A stretch of DNA of 51,653 nucleotides from Verrucomicrobiia bacterium (GTDB lineage: Bacteria; Verrucomicrobiota; Verrucomicrobiia; Limisphaerales; UBA11358): contig JANWKE010000017.1 of NCBI GenBank assembly GCA_025451535.1, forward strand, positions 1 to 51,653. Direction: 5' to 3'. The position numbers and the translations under genes were made by a program. The notes under the pieces were generated by a model. It did not search any database. It had not been told where the DNA came from and saw only the letters and a list, made by a program, of their open reading frames with translations. How positions within the stretch are numbered: the stretch's first letter is position 1; the number at the start of each line of letters is the position of its first letter. This document shows positions 1 through 8,999 of this stretch, piece by piece.

Positions 1-1692
1 ATGGCTTCGACTTCATTCCTGCTGACGACCAATGTTTACCTCACGCATTCTTTTGGCGACTGGGCCAAAGAAATGATAAATCCCATCACCGAGCAGATTA
101 CGCCAGGAACGAAAGTGTTGGATTCGAAACTGGGGGTGCGCGCGGACCAATTCCAGAATCCTTCCTTCATCCTCGCGCTGAATGGAAAGGCTACCGAAAC
201 CAGTGGTGAAGTACTAGCCGGTTCGCTCGCGTGGTCGGGGAGTTTTCAATGTGAATTCGACGATAATGGCCAGGGCATCCGCGCCTTGTGCGGCATCAAT
301 CCGTTTGCCTCTGTGTATCATTTACGGCCGAACGAGACCTTTGTTACCCCGGTGATGATTTGGACCTGGAGTGATCAGGGTCTCGGGGACATGAGCCGGA
401 AACTGCACGATTGGTCGCGCGATTTCGGCATGCGCGACGGCCACCAGACGCGCGCGGTGCTCTTGAACAACTGGGAAGCGACCGGCTTCGATTTTGATTT
501 TAACCGCATCGTCAGCCTTTTCGATCCCGCCAGGGAGATGGGAGTAGAGTTGTTCCTGTTGGATGACGGCTGGTTTGGGAACAAATATCCGCGTATCAGC
601 GATAATGCCGGGCTTGGCGATTGGCAACCCAATCGCCAACGCTTTCCCAAGGGTCTCGCTCCGCTGGCCGCGGAAGCCGTCAAACGCAGTTTGCGTTTCG
701 GCATCTGGATGGAGCCGGAGATGGTGAATCCCAACAGCGTCTTGTTCCATGAACATCCCGACTGGGTGATCCGCCAGCCGAAACGTGAATTGGAACTCCA
801 ACGCAATCAGCTGGTCCTCGACCTGACGCGGCCGGCGGTGCAGGAATTCGAGTGGAACACCATTAAAAACATCCTGGAAGTGCCGGGTATCACCTATGCC
901 AAATGGGACTGTAACCGCTACCTCACGCAGCCGGGTTCCCCGTATCTGGCGCCGGACCGGCAGTCCGATCTTTGGATTGATTACGTCCAGGCGCTTTACG
1001 CGCTCATGGATAAGACGGCCAGGACATTTCCCGACACCGAACTGATGCTCTGCTCCGGCGGCGGCGGACGCGTGGATTACGGTGCGTTGAAATATTTTCA
1101 GGAATTCTGGCCCAGCGACAACACCGACCCTACGGTCCGGGTGCTGATGCAATGGGATTATTCGTATTTCTTCCCGGCGATGGCCATGGCCAGCCACGTT
1201 ACCCATTGGGGCAACCGGCCGATGCACTTCGCCTGCAGCGTGGCGATGAGCGCGCGGTTTGGCATGGACCTCGATCTCACAAAGCTATCGGCACAGGACA
1301 AGGCGATCTGCGCCGGGGCGATCAGCGCCTACAAACAGATCCGGGACGTGACGGCATTTGGCAATCTATACCGGCTGGAAGACCCGCACGCGGGATATCG
1401 GGGTGCGCTGGATTTTGTGTCTCAAGACCATTCCCGCGCGGTGGTGTTCGTATTTCAACTAAACGACGGCCGAAATATGGCAGTCCATCCTCGGGGACTT
1501 GATCCGGCGAGACACTACACAATTCACGAATTGAATCCTGCGCCGGGCCGCGCACCAGTGCCCCAGGAAGGCCGGACGTTGACGGGAGCGGAAATAATGC
1601 ATGACGGCGTCGTGCCTTCGTGCGCGCACGCTGTGGAGGCCTCTGTCCTCGAACTGGATTCGGGAAGTAACGTGTCGTTAGAAAACAAATGA
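1..1692 (+). CDS. GH36 alpha-galactosidase (5' end outside window)
   Basis: Hydrolyses terminal alpha-1,6-galactosyl residues from galacto-oligosaccharides or galactomannan side chains. The visible 563 residues hold the end of the N-terminal beta-supersandwich, the (beta/alpha)8 barrel and a C-terminal beta domain. The family nucleophile is the Asp in YAKWDCNR (D303 of the visible part) and the acid/base is the first Asp of PSDNTD (D373); their 70-residue spacing fits GH36. CSGGGGRVDYG and GIWMEPEMVNPNS are further GH36 landmarks. Family members have roughly 700-730 residues, so about 150-170 N-terminal residues should lie left of base 1; the ATG at base 1 is probably internal. No signal peptide can be judged. 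It leads the galactose block, 126 bp before the beta-mannosidase. Family assignment is secure; the substrate is inferred. Confidence 0.93.
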   Translation: MASTSFLLTTNVYLTHSFGDWAKEMINPITEQITPGTKVLDSKLGVRADQFQNPSFILALNGKATETSGEVLAGSLAWSGSFQCEFDDNGQGIRALCGINPFASVYHLRPNETFVTPVMIWTWSDQGLGDMSRKLHDWSRDFGMRDGHQTRAVLLNNWEATGFDFDFNRIVSLFDPAREMGVELFLLDDGWFGNKYPRISDNAGLGDWQPNRQRFPKGLAPLAAEAVKRSLRFGIWMEPEMVNPNSVLFHEHPDWVIRQPKRELELQRNQLVLDLTRPAVQEFEWNTIKNILEVPGITYAKWDCNRYLTQPGSPYLAPDRQSDLWIDYVQALYALMDKTARTFPDTELMLCSGGGGRVDYGALKYFQEFWPSDNTDPTVRVLMQWDYSYFFPAMAMASHVTHWGNRPMHFACSVAMSARFGMDLDLTKLSAQDKAICAGAISAYKQIRDVTAFGNLYRLEDPHAGYRGALDFVSQDHSRAVVFVFQLNDGRNMAVHPRGLDPARHYTIHELNPAPGRAPVPQEGRTLTGAEIMHDGVVPSCAHAVEASVLELDSGSNVSLENK

Positions 1693-1784
1693 AACGATTT
1701 ACCTGGATTATTGGTGTAATTGGTCCTGCAAGGGGCGCTTTGGGTGTCGATTTGATTCGATACGTCGGCCCTTCATCGGCATAA
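1689..1784 (+). CDS. 31-residue ORF, possible remnant of a secreted-protein start
   Basis: A short frame begins with an ATG overlapping the GH36 stop codon (ATGA) and ends at TAA 1782-1784. The peptide starts MKRFTWIIGVIGPARGALG, which resembles the beginning of a signal peptide (basic n-region, hydrophobic core), and then stops. It could be a decayed gene start, a leader peptide, or chance. No similarity is recognised. Confidence 0.2.
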   Translation: MKRFTWIIGVIGPARGALGVDLIRYVGPSSA

Positions 1785-1818
1785 CGCATTGATTTCCTTC
1801 GAACCGACAGTTGGTGCC

Positions 1819-4359
1819 ATGGAACACAAAATCAGCAAACGACAATTTCTAATTACAACGATGACCGCAACCGCAGCAACGTGGGCCTGGGAACCGCTGG
1901 TTTCACTTTGCCGGGCCGCAGCCATTCCCGTTCCTCGGCGGCTGAGTCTCAGCGGTGACTGGCAGGTCACGCAGGTCGGCAAGGACGATTGGATTCCGGC
2001 GAAAGTACCTGGTTGTGTTCACACCGATTTGCTGGCGGCCGGAAAGATTCCCGACCCGTTTTATCGGGACAACGAAAAGGCCGTTCAATGGGTCGGCGAA
2101 AGCGACTGGAGTTACCGGCGCGCGTTCGAAGTACCGGAGGAAGTTTTGAAAAACGACCGCGTGCTGCTCCGCTGCGAAGGCTTGGACACGCTGGCCACCG
2201 TCAAAATCAACAGCCAGGAAGTCGGCCGCGCCGACAACATGTTCCGCCTTTGGGAATTCGACGTAAAACCCGTTCTGCGCGCCGGGGAAAACAAGATCGA
2301 GATTTCATTTCAGTCGCCGTTTACTTATATCAAGCAGCACGAGGGTGACCAGGCGCCGGCCAAATGGGTCCAGGGCCGCGCCTGGGTGCGCAAGGAGCCG
2401 TGCAGTTTCGGCTGGGATTGGGGACCGGATCTGCCCGGTTGCGGGATTTGGAAAAACCTCAGCCTTGAGACCTTCAATCAAGGCCGTATTACCGATGTTT
2501 TGATCCGGCAAAGTCATTCCGGCCAGGAAGTCACGCTGGACGTTGAAGTGAACACGGAAGCGGTTCGCGAAACAGCCAGGTCGTTCAAGGCCGTTCTGTC
2601 GATGCTCGACAATGGAAAATCCGTTGGCACTGCGACGATTGAAGTTTCCAAAGGGCAGGGGCGCGGCCAACTTAAAATTAAACATCCCAAACTCTGGTGG
2701 CCGGCGGGCATGGGCCAACAGCCGCTCTATCAGGTTCACGTTGAATTGCTCGACGCCGAGGACAATCCGATCGATAGCGCCAGCAAGCGTATCGGTCTGC
2801 GTGAACTCAATATCATTTTGCCGGAAAACGGAAACCCGCTTCAATTTGAAGTCAATGGTGTTCCCTTTTTTGCCAAAGGCGGGAATTGGATTCCCTGCGA
2901 TTCATTTATCAGCCGCGTAACTCCGGAAATTCTACACCGTTACGTTATGGATGCAGCAGCGGTCAACATGAACTTCCTGCGTTTTTGGGGCGGCGGCTAT
3001 TACGAAGACGACGCGCTATTTGATGCGTGCGACGAGCTGGGCATCTGTGTCTGGCTTGATTTCAAGTTCGCCTGCGCTGCGTATCCGGCGTTTGACGATC
3101 AATTCATGAACAATGTCCGGTTGGAAGCGCGCGATAATTTGCTTCGGTTGCGGGATCATCCGTGCATTGCCGTATGGTGTGGCAACAATGAAATCAGTTT
3201 ATCGTGGTGGGAGGGGCCGACCTGGGGGCCCAACCGGATGAGTACAGCGGCGTACGACGAGCTGTTCAAGGATTTGATTGCCGGGCAGGTTCGGAAATTT
3301 GCCCCGCAGGCCAATTACGTTTCTGGCAGTCCCGACTGCGGCGATACCCACTACTGGGAAGTATGGCACGGGCCGAAAATGTTCGACGCTTATCGCACGG
3401 TGGCTGGATTCATGAGCGAGTTCGGCTTCCAATCTTTTCCGGAACCGAAAACCGTGCTCGCTTTTACCAACGAAGAGGATCGCGCATCGGTGGTGACGCC
3501 GGTGATGAACTGGCACCAGCGCGACGGCAGCGGCCATGGCAACGAAATCATTCGCGATACCACGCTCCACTATTTTCGTCCGCCCAAGGATTTCGACAGT
3601 GCGCTATGGTTAAGCCAGATTTTGCAGGGCTACGGCATTAAAACTGGCGCGGAGTACTGGCGTCAGACGATGCCCAGATCAATGGGTTGCATCTTCTGGC
3701 AATACAACGACATCTGGCCGGGCATGAGCTGGTCGTCGGTGGATTATTTCGGCCGCTGGAAAGCCCTGCATTATCTGGCCCGGAAATTTTACGCGCCCAT
3801 CCTCGTTTCCGGTCAGGAAAATGTGCCGAATGGAACCGTCGAGGTTTTTATCACGAATGATTTGCTTGAAGCGCGCCACGGCAAGCTGACCTGGGAGGTG
3901 ACGGATTTGGAAGGCCGATCGCTGGCGCAGGATACCGCACGTGTGAAGATTCCGGCGCGCAAAAGTGAAAAGGTCAAAACGCTCAACCTTCAAGAACAAA
4001 TTCAGAAACTTGGCGCGAACGGGCTTTTGACATGGTTGAAACTGGAGGTGGACGGCAAAACGGTCTCGGAAAACCTGGTTCTATTGGCTTTACCAAGAGA
4101 ACTAAAATTGCCGGATCCAAAACTCGTGACGTCGGTTGACGAATCCGAGAAGGGGTTCCTGGTCACGATTAAATCCGAGAAACCCGCACTCTGGACTTGG
4201 CTCGAACTGGAAAATTCGGACGCAAAGTATGCCGATAATTTTATACATCTATTGCCGGATACGCCGCGGACGATCCGGGTCCAGCCTGAACAATCCCTGA
4301 GCAAGGACAACTTCGTCAAGGAACTGCGCGTTCGCAGTCTGTTTGACACTTATTCGTGA
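1819..4359 (+). CDS. GH2 beta-mannosidase, exported
   Basis: Removes non-reducing-end beta-D-mannose from manno-oligosaccharides. The 846-residue protein has the GH2 order: N-terminal jelly roll, Ig-like domain, TIM barrel, C-terminal beta domains. The acid/base is the Glu of VWCGNNE (about E458) and the nucleophile the Glu of MSEFGFQSFP (about E534). WDWGPDLPGCGIWKN and FLRFWGGGYYED are typical of the mannosidase branch rather than beta-galactosidases. The ATG at 1819 is preferred over an in-frame TTG at 1789 because it opens a Tat-like leader (SKRQFLITTMTATAA, with Lys-Arg instead of Arg-Arg). The next gene starts 9 bp after the stop, so the two are probably cotranscribed. Together with alpha-galactosidases it points to galacto(gluco)mannan. 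No clear Shine-Dalgarno sequence is visible. Confidence 0.92.
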   Translation: MEHKISKRQFLITTMTATAATWAWEPLVSLCRAAAIPVPRRLSLSGDWQVTQVGKDDWIPAKVPGCVHTDLLAAGKIPDPFYRDNEKAVQWVGESDWSYRRAFEVPEEVLKNDRVLLRCEGLDTLATVKINSQEVGRADNMFRLWEFDVKPVLRAGENKIEISFQSPFTYIKQHEGDQAPAKWVQGRAWVRKEPCSFGWDWGPDLPGCGIWKNLSLETFNQGRITDVLIRQSHSGQEVTLDVEVNTEAVRETARSFKAVLSMLDNGKSVGTATIEVSKGQGRGQLKIKHPKLWWPAGMGQQPLYQVHVELLDAEDNPIDSASKRIGLRELNIILPENGNPLQFEVNGVPFFAKGGNWIPCDSFISRVTPEILHRYVMDAAAVNMNFLRFWGGGYYEDDALFDACDELGICVWLDFKFACAAYPAFDDQFMNNVRLEARDNLLRLRDHPCIAVWCGNNEISLSWWEGPTWGPNRMSTAAYDELFKDLIAGQVRKFAPQANYVSGSPDCGDTHYWEVWHGPKMFDAYRTVAGFMSEFGFQSFPEPKTVLAFTNEEDRASVVTPVMNWHQRDGSGHGNEIIRDTTLHYFRPPKDFDSALWLSQILQGYGIKTGAEYWRQTMPRSMGCIFWQYNDIWPGMSWSSVDYFGRWKALHYLARKFYAPILVSGQENVPNGTVEVFITNDLLEARHGKLTWEVTDLEGRSLAQDTARVKIPARKSEKVKTLNLQEQIQKLGANGLLTWLKLEVDGKTVSENLVLLALPRELKLPDPKLVTSVDESEKGFLVTIKSEKPALWTWLELENSDAKYADNFIHLLPDTPRTIRVQPEQSLSKDNFVKELRVRSLFDTYS

Positions 4360-4368
4360 TCGACGACC

Positions 4369-6309
4369 ATGATTGGGAAATCCGGAAATATTCAGTTGAC
4401 GGTTCTGTCCATTGCTGTGCTCGTTTTGTTGCCAGAGATAACGTTGGGTGCCAGCTTGGCTGAAAGCAATTCCTGGCCGCTGGTTTCGCCGGATGGACAG
4501 TGTGAAATCACTGTCTCGCTTGGCGAGGGTGGCAGCCTGAGTTACCAGGCCATGCGCGCCGGGAAGATTGTCATTCAAGAATCGCCGCTCGGGCTCCGGC
4601 GTGATGATCAGGATTTTGAGCGCGGACTTGCTTTCATAGACGCCGGGAAAGTCCGCAGTCATCGTGAAAAGTACGAATTATTCGCCGGTGTCCAGCCGCG
4701 GATAAATCATCTTCTGAATTTCCGTGACCTGACGTTCCACAACCCGGGCGGCGCCGCCGTGGCAATTGAACTGGCGGCCAGCGATGAAGGTGTCGCCTTT
4801 CGTTATCGTTTTCCCGGAACCAACGACGCTGTTCGCGTTGTCCAATCCGAATTGACCGGTTTCACTTTTCCGCAGAATGCGCGTGGCTGGCTGCAACCGT
4901 TTCATGCCGCTGGTCCTTATACACCGGCCTACGAAGATTTTTATTTTCACATTTCGCCGGGGGACCCTCCGCCGGATTCGCGGCAGAAAGCCGTCGGCTG
5001 GGCATTTCCTGCGCTGTTCCATGTTCCGGGCGCAGCAACCTGGGTATTGTTGACAGAATCAGGAACGGACAAGTCCTATTGCGCGTGTCATCTCAATCCG
5101 GATTCGTCCGGCGGACTTTATCGAATTGCTTTTCCGCTCGCTGACGAAACCACGCAAGGTTACACCAACCAGTTTGGTCCCGAGCCACGTTACTCCTTGC
5201 CGTGGGCGATGCCCTGGCGGGTTATCGTGATGGGCCAATCGCCCGGCGACATTGCTTTGGAAACGTTGGTGACGGACCTGGCACCGCCGTCGCGGATTGC
5301 CGACACGTCGTGGGTCAAACCGGGTCGCGCGTCGTGGGCCTGGTGGTCTTATCCCAGCGGGCCGGACACCACGAACCTATTCAATGGATTCACTGACTTC
5401 GCCGCCAAAATGGGCTGGGAATATACCTTGTTCGACGCCGGTTGGTGGAAACCCGGGTTGAAGCCCATTGCCAGCCATGCTGAAAGTGAGGGAGTGATGC
5501 CCTTGGCCTGGTTACATGCCGCGGATTTCTATGACGCAAAAAGGCGGGAAACCAAATTGGATCAAATGGCTGCCGTCGGCGTTCGTGGCGTGAAGGTGGA
5601 TTTTTGGTGTTCTGACCGGCAGGAAGCCATCGCCGCCCAGCAGGCGTTGATGAAGGATGCCGCCGCCCGCCACATGGTGGTAAACCTGCACGGGTGCACC
5701 ATTCCACGAGGGTGGCAACGGACGTGGCCGAATTTCCTGACCTGCGAAGCCGTTTTGGGCAGCGAATCCTATTTTTACGAACCACGTTACACGGAAAAGG
5801 CGGCAGAATTGGACACGGTTTTGCCTTTCACCCGCAACGCCGTTGGGCCGATGGACTTAACCCCCGTCGCCTGTTCGTCGAAGAAATATGCGCGTCTGAC
5901 GACTGCCGCCCATCAATTGGCGGTGGCGCTGATTTTTACATCGGGCATCATTCATTATGCCGACCGGCCGGAGTTCTTTGAATCGCTGCCGCCGGAAGTG
6001 CTGCAAATTTTTCGCGATGCCCCGGCGCGGTGGGATGAAACACGCTGTTTAATGGGTGAACCGGGAACCGTTGCGGTCTTCGCGCGACGTTCCGGCAGGA
6101 GCTGGTTTATCGCTGGCATCAACGGAACCGGCCAGCTATTGCCAGTCAGTCTGGACTTGTCGGCCTTCAAACAATTTCACCACCGGCTCATGGTTGCCGA
6201 AGGAAAAGACGCCAACATGCAGGTCGCCGTTACGCCACTGACGAATGCAAGTGGATGGCATCATGAAACTCCCGCCCGCGGTGGATTCATCCTGCGGTTG
6301 AATGAATGA
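4369..6309 (+). CDS. GH97 retaining alpha-galactosidase-type enzyme, exported
   Basis: A 646-residue exported enzyme (signal peptide about 1-27) with the GH97 layout: N-terminal beta-sandwich, TIM barrel from about residue 300, C-terminal beta domain. The GVKVDFW motif places an Asp (D411) where the retaining GH97 subgroup has its nucleophile; inverting alpha-glucosidases of the family lack this Asp and use Glu bases. Retaining alpha-galactosidase (or beta-L-arabinopyranosidase) is therefore the best reading. Other GH97 landmarks are SWAWWSYPSG, YTLFDAGWW and VNLHGCTIPRGWQRTWPN. It lies 9 bp after the beta-mannosidase and 27 bp before an SGNH hydrolase. Substrate specificity is inferred from the Asp and from the galK/galT neighbours. 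Confidence 0.9.
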   Translation: MIGKSGNIQLTVLSIAVLVLLPEITLGASLAESNSWPLVSPDGQCEITVSLGEGGSLSYQAMRAGKIVIQESPLGLRRDDQDFERGLAFIDAGKVRSHREKYELFAGVQPRINHLLNFRDLTFHNPGGAAVAIELAASDEGVAFRYRFPGTNDAVRVVQSELTGFTFPQNARGWLQPFHAAGPYTPAYEDFYFHISPGDPPPDSRQKAVGWAFPALFHVPGAATWVLLTESGTDKSYCACHLNPDSSGGLYRIAFPLADETTQGYTNQFGPEPRYSLPWAMPWRVIVMGQSPGDIALETLVTDLAPPSRIADTSWVKPGRASWAWWSYPSGPDTTNLFNGFTDFAAKMGWEYTLFDAGWWKPGLKPIASHAESEGVMPLAWLHAADFYDAKRRETKLDQMAAVGVRGVKVDFWCSDRQEAIAAQQALMKDAAARHMVVNLHGCTIPRGWQRTWPNFLTCEAVLGSESYFYEPRYTEKAAELDTVLPFTRNAVGPMDLTPVACSSKKYARLTTAAHQLAVALIFTSGIIHYADRPEFFESLPPEVLQIFRDAPARWDETRCLMGEPGTVAVFARRSGRSWFIAGINGTGQLLPVSLDLSAFKQFHHRLMVAEGKDANMQVAVTPLTNASGWHHETPARGGFILRLNE

Positions 6310-6336
6310 GACACACATGAGAATAAGGGCACGATT

Positions 6337-7668
6337 ATGACACCATGCAAAGTGACGGCGCGAATCACAGTCGGCTTCGGCCTGGCAATGATACTTTTCA
6401 ACGCCGGCTTGATGTCGGCGGGAATGGCGGCACAATTAGAGGCGGGAGACACGGTCGCCATTTGCGGTGATTCGATCACGGAACAGAGAGAATATTCGGT
6501 ATTCATCGAGGATTATCTGTTGATGTGCCAACCGGTACCGGACCTCAAAGCGCATCAGTTTGGCTGGAGTGGTGAAAAGGTGGATGGCCTGCTCAGAAGA
6601 ATGCGCACAGAGGTTCTACCCTTTAACCCAACGGTGGCCACAACCTGTTACGGGATGAATGACGGTGCGTATGCGGCAATTGATCCAGCGCGACAGGAGG
6701 CATATCGCAAAAAAACTGAGGCGATCATCAAAACGTTTCGGGGCAGTGGCGTCCATTTCATTGTTATTGGTTCACCGGGGCTGGTGGACACGTATACCTT
6801 TGACCGGATACCCGGCAGGAATTATTCCGCCACCAACTATAACAACACGCTGGCTGACCTGGCCCGCATAGCGAGGGAGGTTGCGGCAGAGCAGGGGGTG
6901 ACCTACGCCGATGTTTACACGCCCATGGCAGCGGTGATGAAGGCGGCAAAGGCAAAATACGGACCGGCTTACGATCTCGCCGGGCCGGACGGAATCCATC
7001 CCGAAGCCAACGGTCATCTCGTCATGGCTTACGCGTTTCTTAAGGCCTTGGGCTGTTCGGGTGACATCGGCACCATTACCTGGGACGCTCAAACCGGCCG
7101 GGCCACAGCAACTGCTGGGCATCGAGTATTGTCAGTCCACGATGGCAACATTAAGATTGAGTCCACTCGTTATCCGTTTTGCTTTTACGGCAATCCGATA
7201 GATCCCAAGAGTACGAGGGGCGTACTGCAGTTTCTGCCTTTTAATGAAAACTTGAACCGTTTCCGGCTGGTAGTGACGAACAGTGGTGCCAACCGTTTCA
7301 AGGTGACATGGGGCAAAGAATCCAAAGTGTTCAGCGCGGCTGAACTGAATCAAGGTGTCAATCTGGCCGCCGAGTTCATGGACAACCCGTTTGCCGGAGC
7401 GTTTGCGGCCGTGGATAAAGTTGTTCGGGAACAACAGGCCTTTGAAACGCCTGCCGTCAAAAGCATCTTGTATAATGTGCCGGAATGGGATGCCTTGCTG
7501 CCCGAAGAAGTGGCGACTTTGGATCATTTGAAGAGAGCAACGATCCGAAAAGCCGAAGCACTCAGCCGGGCTTCCCACGCTGCCGTAGTGCCGTTCAAAT
7601 ATACAATCCACATCCAACCCATTGCGGATGACTCGATGAAAAAGAAAACCCTTCAAACCAATGCTTAA
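6337..7668 (+). CDS. SGNH/GDSL hydrolase, exported, with C-terminal extension
   Basis: A 443-residue secreted SGNH-type esterase, plausibly a carbohydrate acetyl-esterase. Block I is CGDSITE (catalytic Ser about residue 46), block III is YGMND, and block V is DGIHPEANGH with the Asp/His pair. The hydrolase domain spans about 33-235; the following ~200 residues form an extra domain often seen in planctomycete and verrucomicrobial SGNH proteins. A hydrophobic segment at 11-31 is the export signal. AAGGG at 6325-6329 lies upstream of the ATG and supports this start. The stop overlaps galK by 8 bp, so translation is probably coupled. Deacetylation of the glycan attacked by the neighbouring glycosidases is inferred. 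Confidence 0.82.
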   Translation: MTPCKVTARITVGFGLAMILFNAGLMSAGMAAQLEAGDTVAICGDSITEQREYSVFIEDYLLMCQPVPDLKAHQFGWSGEKVDGLLRRMRTEVLPFNPTVATTCYGMNDGAYAAIDPARQEAYRKKTEAIIKTFRGSGVHFIVIGSPGLVDTYTFDRIPGRNYSATNYNNTLADLARIAREVAAEQGVTYADVYTPMAAVMKAAKAKYGPAYDLAGPDGIHPEANGHLVMAYAFLKALGCSGDIGTITWDAQTGRATATAGHRVLSVHDGNIKIESTRYPFCFYGNPIDPKSTRGVLQFLPFNENLNRFRLVVTNSGANRFKVTWGKESKVFSAAELNQGVNLAAEFMDNPFAGAFAAVDKVVREQQAFETPAVKSILYNVPEWDALLPEEVATLDHLKRATIRKAEALSRASHAAVVPFKYTIHIQPIADDSMKKKTLQTNA

Positions 7669-8833
7669 AATTCCGCAATTCGAGGAAATTTACGGACGTC
7701 CGCCCCGCTGGATTGTCGCCGCGCCGGGACGTGTGAACGTCATCGGGGAACACACCGATTACAACGATGGCTTTGTTCTGCCCATGGCCATTGAACGTTA
7801 CGCCGTCATGGCGGCGGACGTTTCTCCAGCTGCCCCGCCCAGGATTTTAGTTCACGATTCTCGAGCACGTGATACGGCCCAAATTGACGTTTCCAAGCCC
7901 GTCACCAAGGCCGATCCGCGCTGGTCCAATTACATTCGCGGTGTGGTGGCCGGGTTTCAAAATCGCGGCTTAACAATTCCCTCGCTTGATATTTCGCTCG
8001 TCAGCACCGTGCCTTTAGGTGGCGGATTGAGCAGTAGCGCCGCGCTGGAGGTATGTACTGCCACCTTGCTCGAAACGGCGATTGGAACAAAATTGGATCC
8101 AGTCGAAAAAGCGCTGTTGTGTCAGCAGGCCGAGCACGAATTTGCCGGTGTACCGTGTGGCATCATGGATCAGTTTATATCCGTGATGGGCCAGAAAGAT
8201 CACCTGCTCCTGCTCGATTGCCGCTCACGGCAGACCACGTTGGTACCGATGAATGATCCCTCGGTCGCGTTGCTGGTCATCAACACCAATGTCAAACATG
8301 AGTTAAGTGGTGGTGAATACGCCGAGCGCCGTTTGCAATGTGAAACAGCGGCAAAGATTCTTGGCATCTCTTCGCTCCGTGATGCCACTGTTGAGACCTT
8401 GGAACGGGCACGGCGAAAAATGGATCTCTTCACTTTTCATCGCGCGCGCCATGTCATCAGTGAAATTGAACGCACACTTCAGACGGCGGAAGCAATTCCC
8501 AATGCCAATTGGCCGGCGGTGGGAGAGTACATGTACGGCAGTCATTATTCTTTGCGTGACGATTTTGAAGTCAGCTGCAAGGAGCTGGATGTTGTGGTGG
8601 AAATTTGCCGGTCCATCGGTATCAAAGGCGGGGTTTACGGCTGTCGAATGACCGGCGGTGGCTTTGGCGGGAGTTGCGTTGCCCTGGTTAAGGCGGAGGC
8701 TGCCGATAACATCAGTAATCGTATTTCCACCGCTTACAAATTCGCCACCGCCGGTGGTGAAACAAAAAATGGCATCGAGGCAACTGTCTTCAGTTCCCGT
8801 CCGGCGTCCGGAGCGAACGTTATCAAAAGTTAG
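7661..8833 (+). CDS. galK: Galactokinase
   Basis: Phosphorylates alpha-D-galactose at C1 with ATP, the first committed Leloir step, in the cytoplasm. The 390-residue protein has all GHMP-kinase motifs: the galactokinase signature GRVNVIGEHTDYNDGFVLPM near the N-terminus, the phosphate loop PLGGGLSSSAA (about 117-127), a GIMDQFIS substrate segment, and TGGGFGGSCVAL near the C-terminus. Length matches family norms (380-400). It overlaps the preceding exported SGNH hydrolase by 8 bp, tying galactose release to galactose use; galT follows after 166 bp. There is no signal peptide. Confidence 0.97.
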   Translation: MLKIPQFEEIYGRPPRWIVAAPGRVNVIGEHTDYNDGFVLPMAIERYAVMAADVSPAAPPRILVHDSRARDTAQIDVSKPVTKADPRWSNYIRGVVAGFQNRGLTIPSLDISLVSTVPLGGGLSSSAALEVCTATLLETAIGTKLDPVEKALLCQQAEHEFAGVPCGIMDQFISVMGQKDHLLLLDCRSRQTTLVPMNDPSVALLVINTNVKHELSGGEYAERRLQCETAAKILGISSLRDATVETLERARRKMDLFTFHRARHVISEIERTLQTAEAIPNANWPAVGEYMYGSHYSLRDDFEVSCKELDVVVEICRSIGIKGGVYGCRMTGGGFGGSCVALVKAEAADNISNRISTAYKFATAGGETKNGIEATVFSSRPASGANVIKS

Positions 8834-8999
8834 ATGGCCAGCCCTGTCATATTATGAACCGAAACATTAAGAAAGACCTCGCCGAACATGCTCTCGTGCC
8901 TTCGCCTCCTGAGCCTGCCCTTCCAGGGCATTCGGTGTGGCTCTCCCCCATGCCCTGCGGATGAAATCCACCGGGCAATCTGAATTTATCGCAAATAAT

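Noticed and set aside
1-3. ATG at base 1 as the true start of the GH36 gene
   Set aside because: The protein would lack much of the N-terminal beta domain found in the family; it is treated as a gene cut by the window edge.
8854-8964. 36-residue frame between galK and galT (MNRNIKKDLAEHAL...)
   Set aside because: Pro-rich second half, no ribosome-binding site, no similarity recognised; most likely chance.
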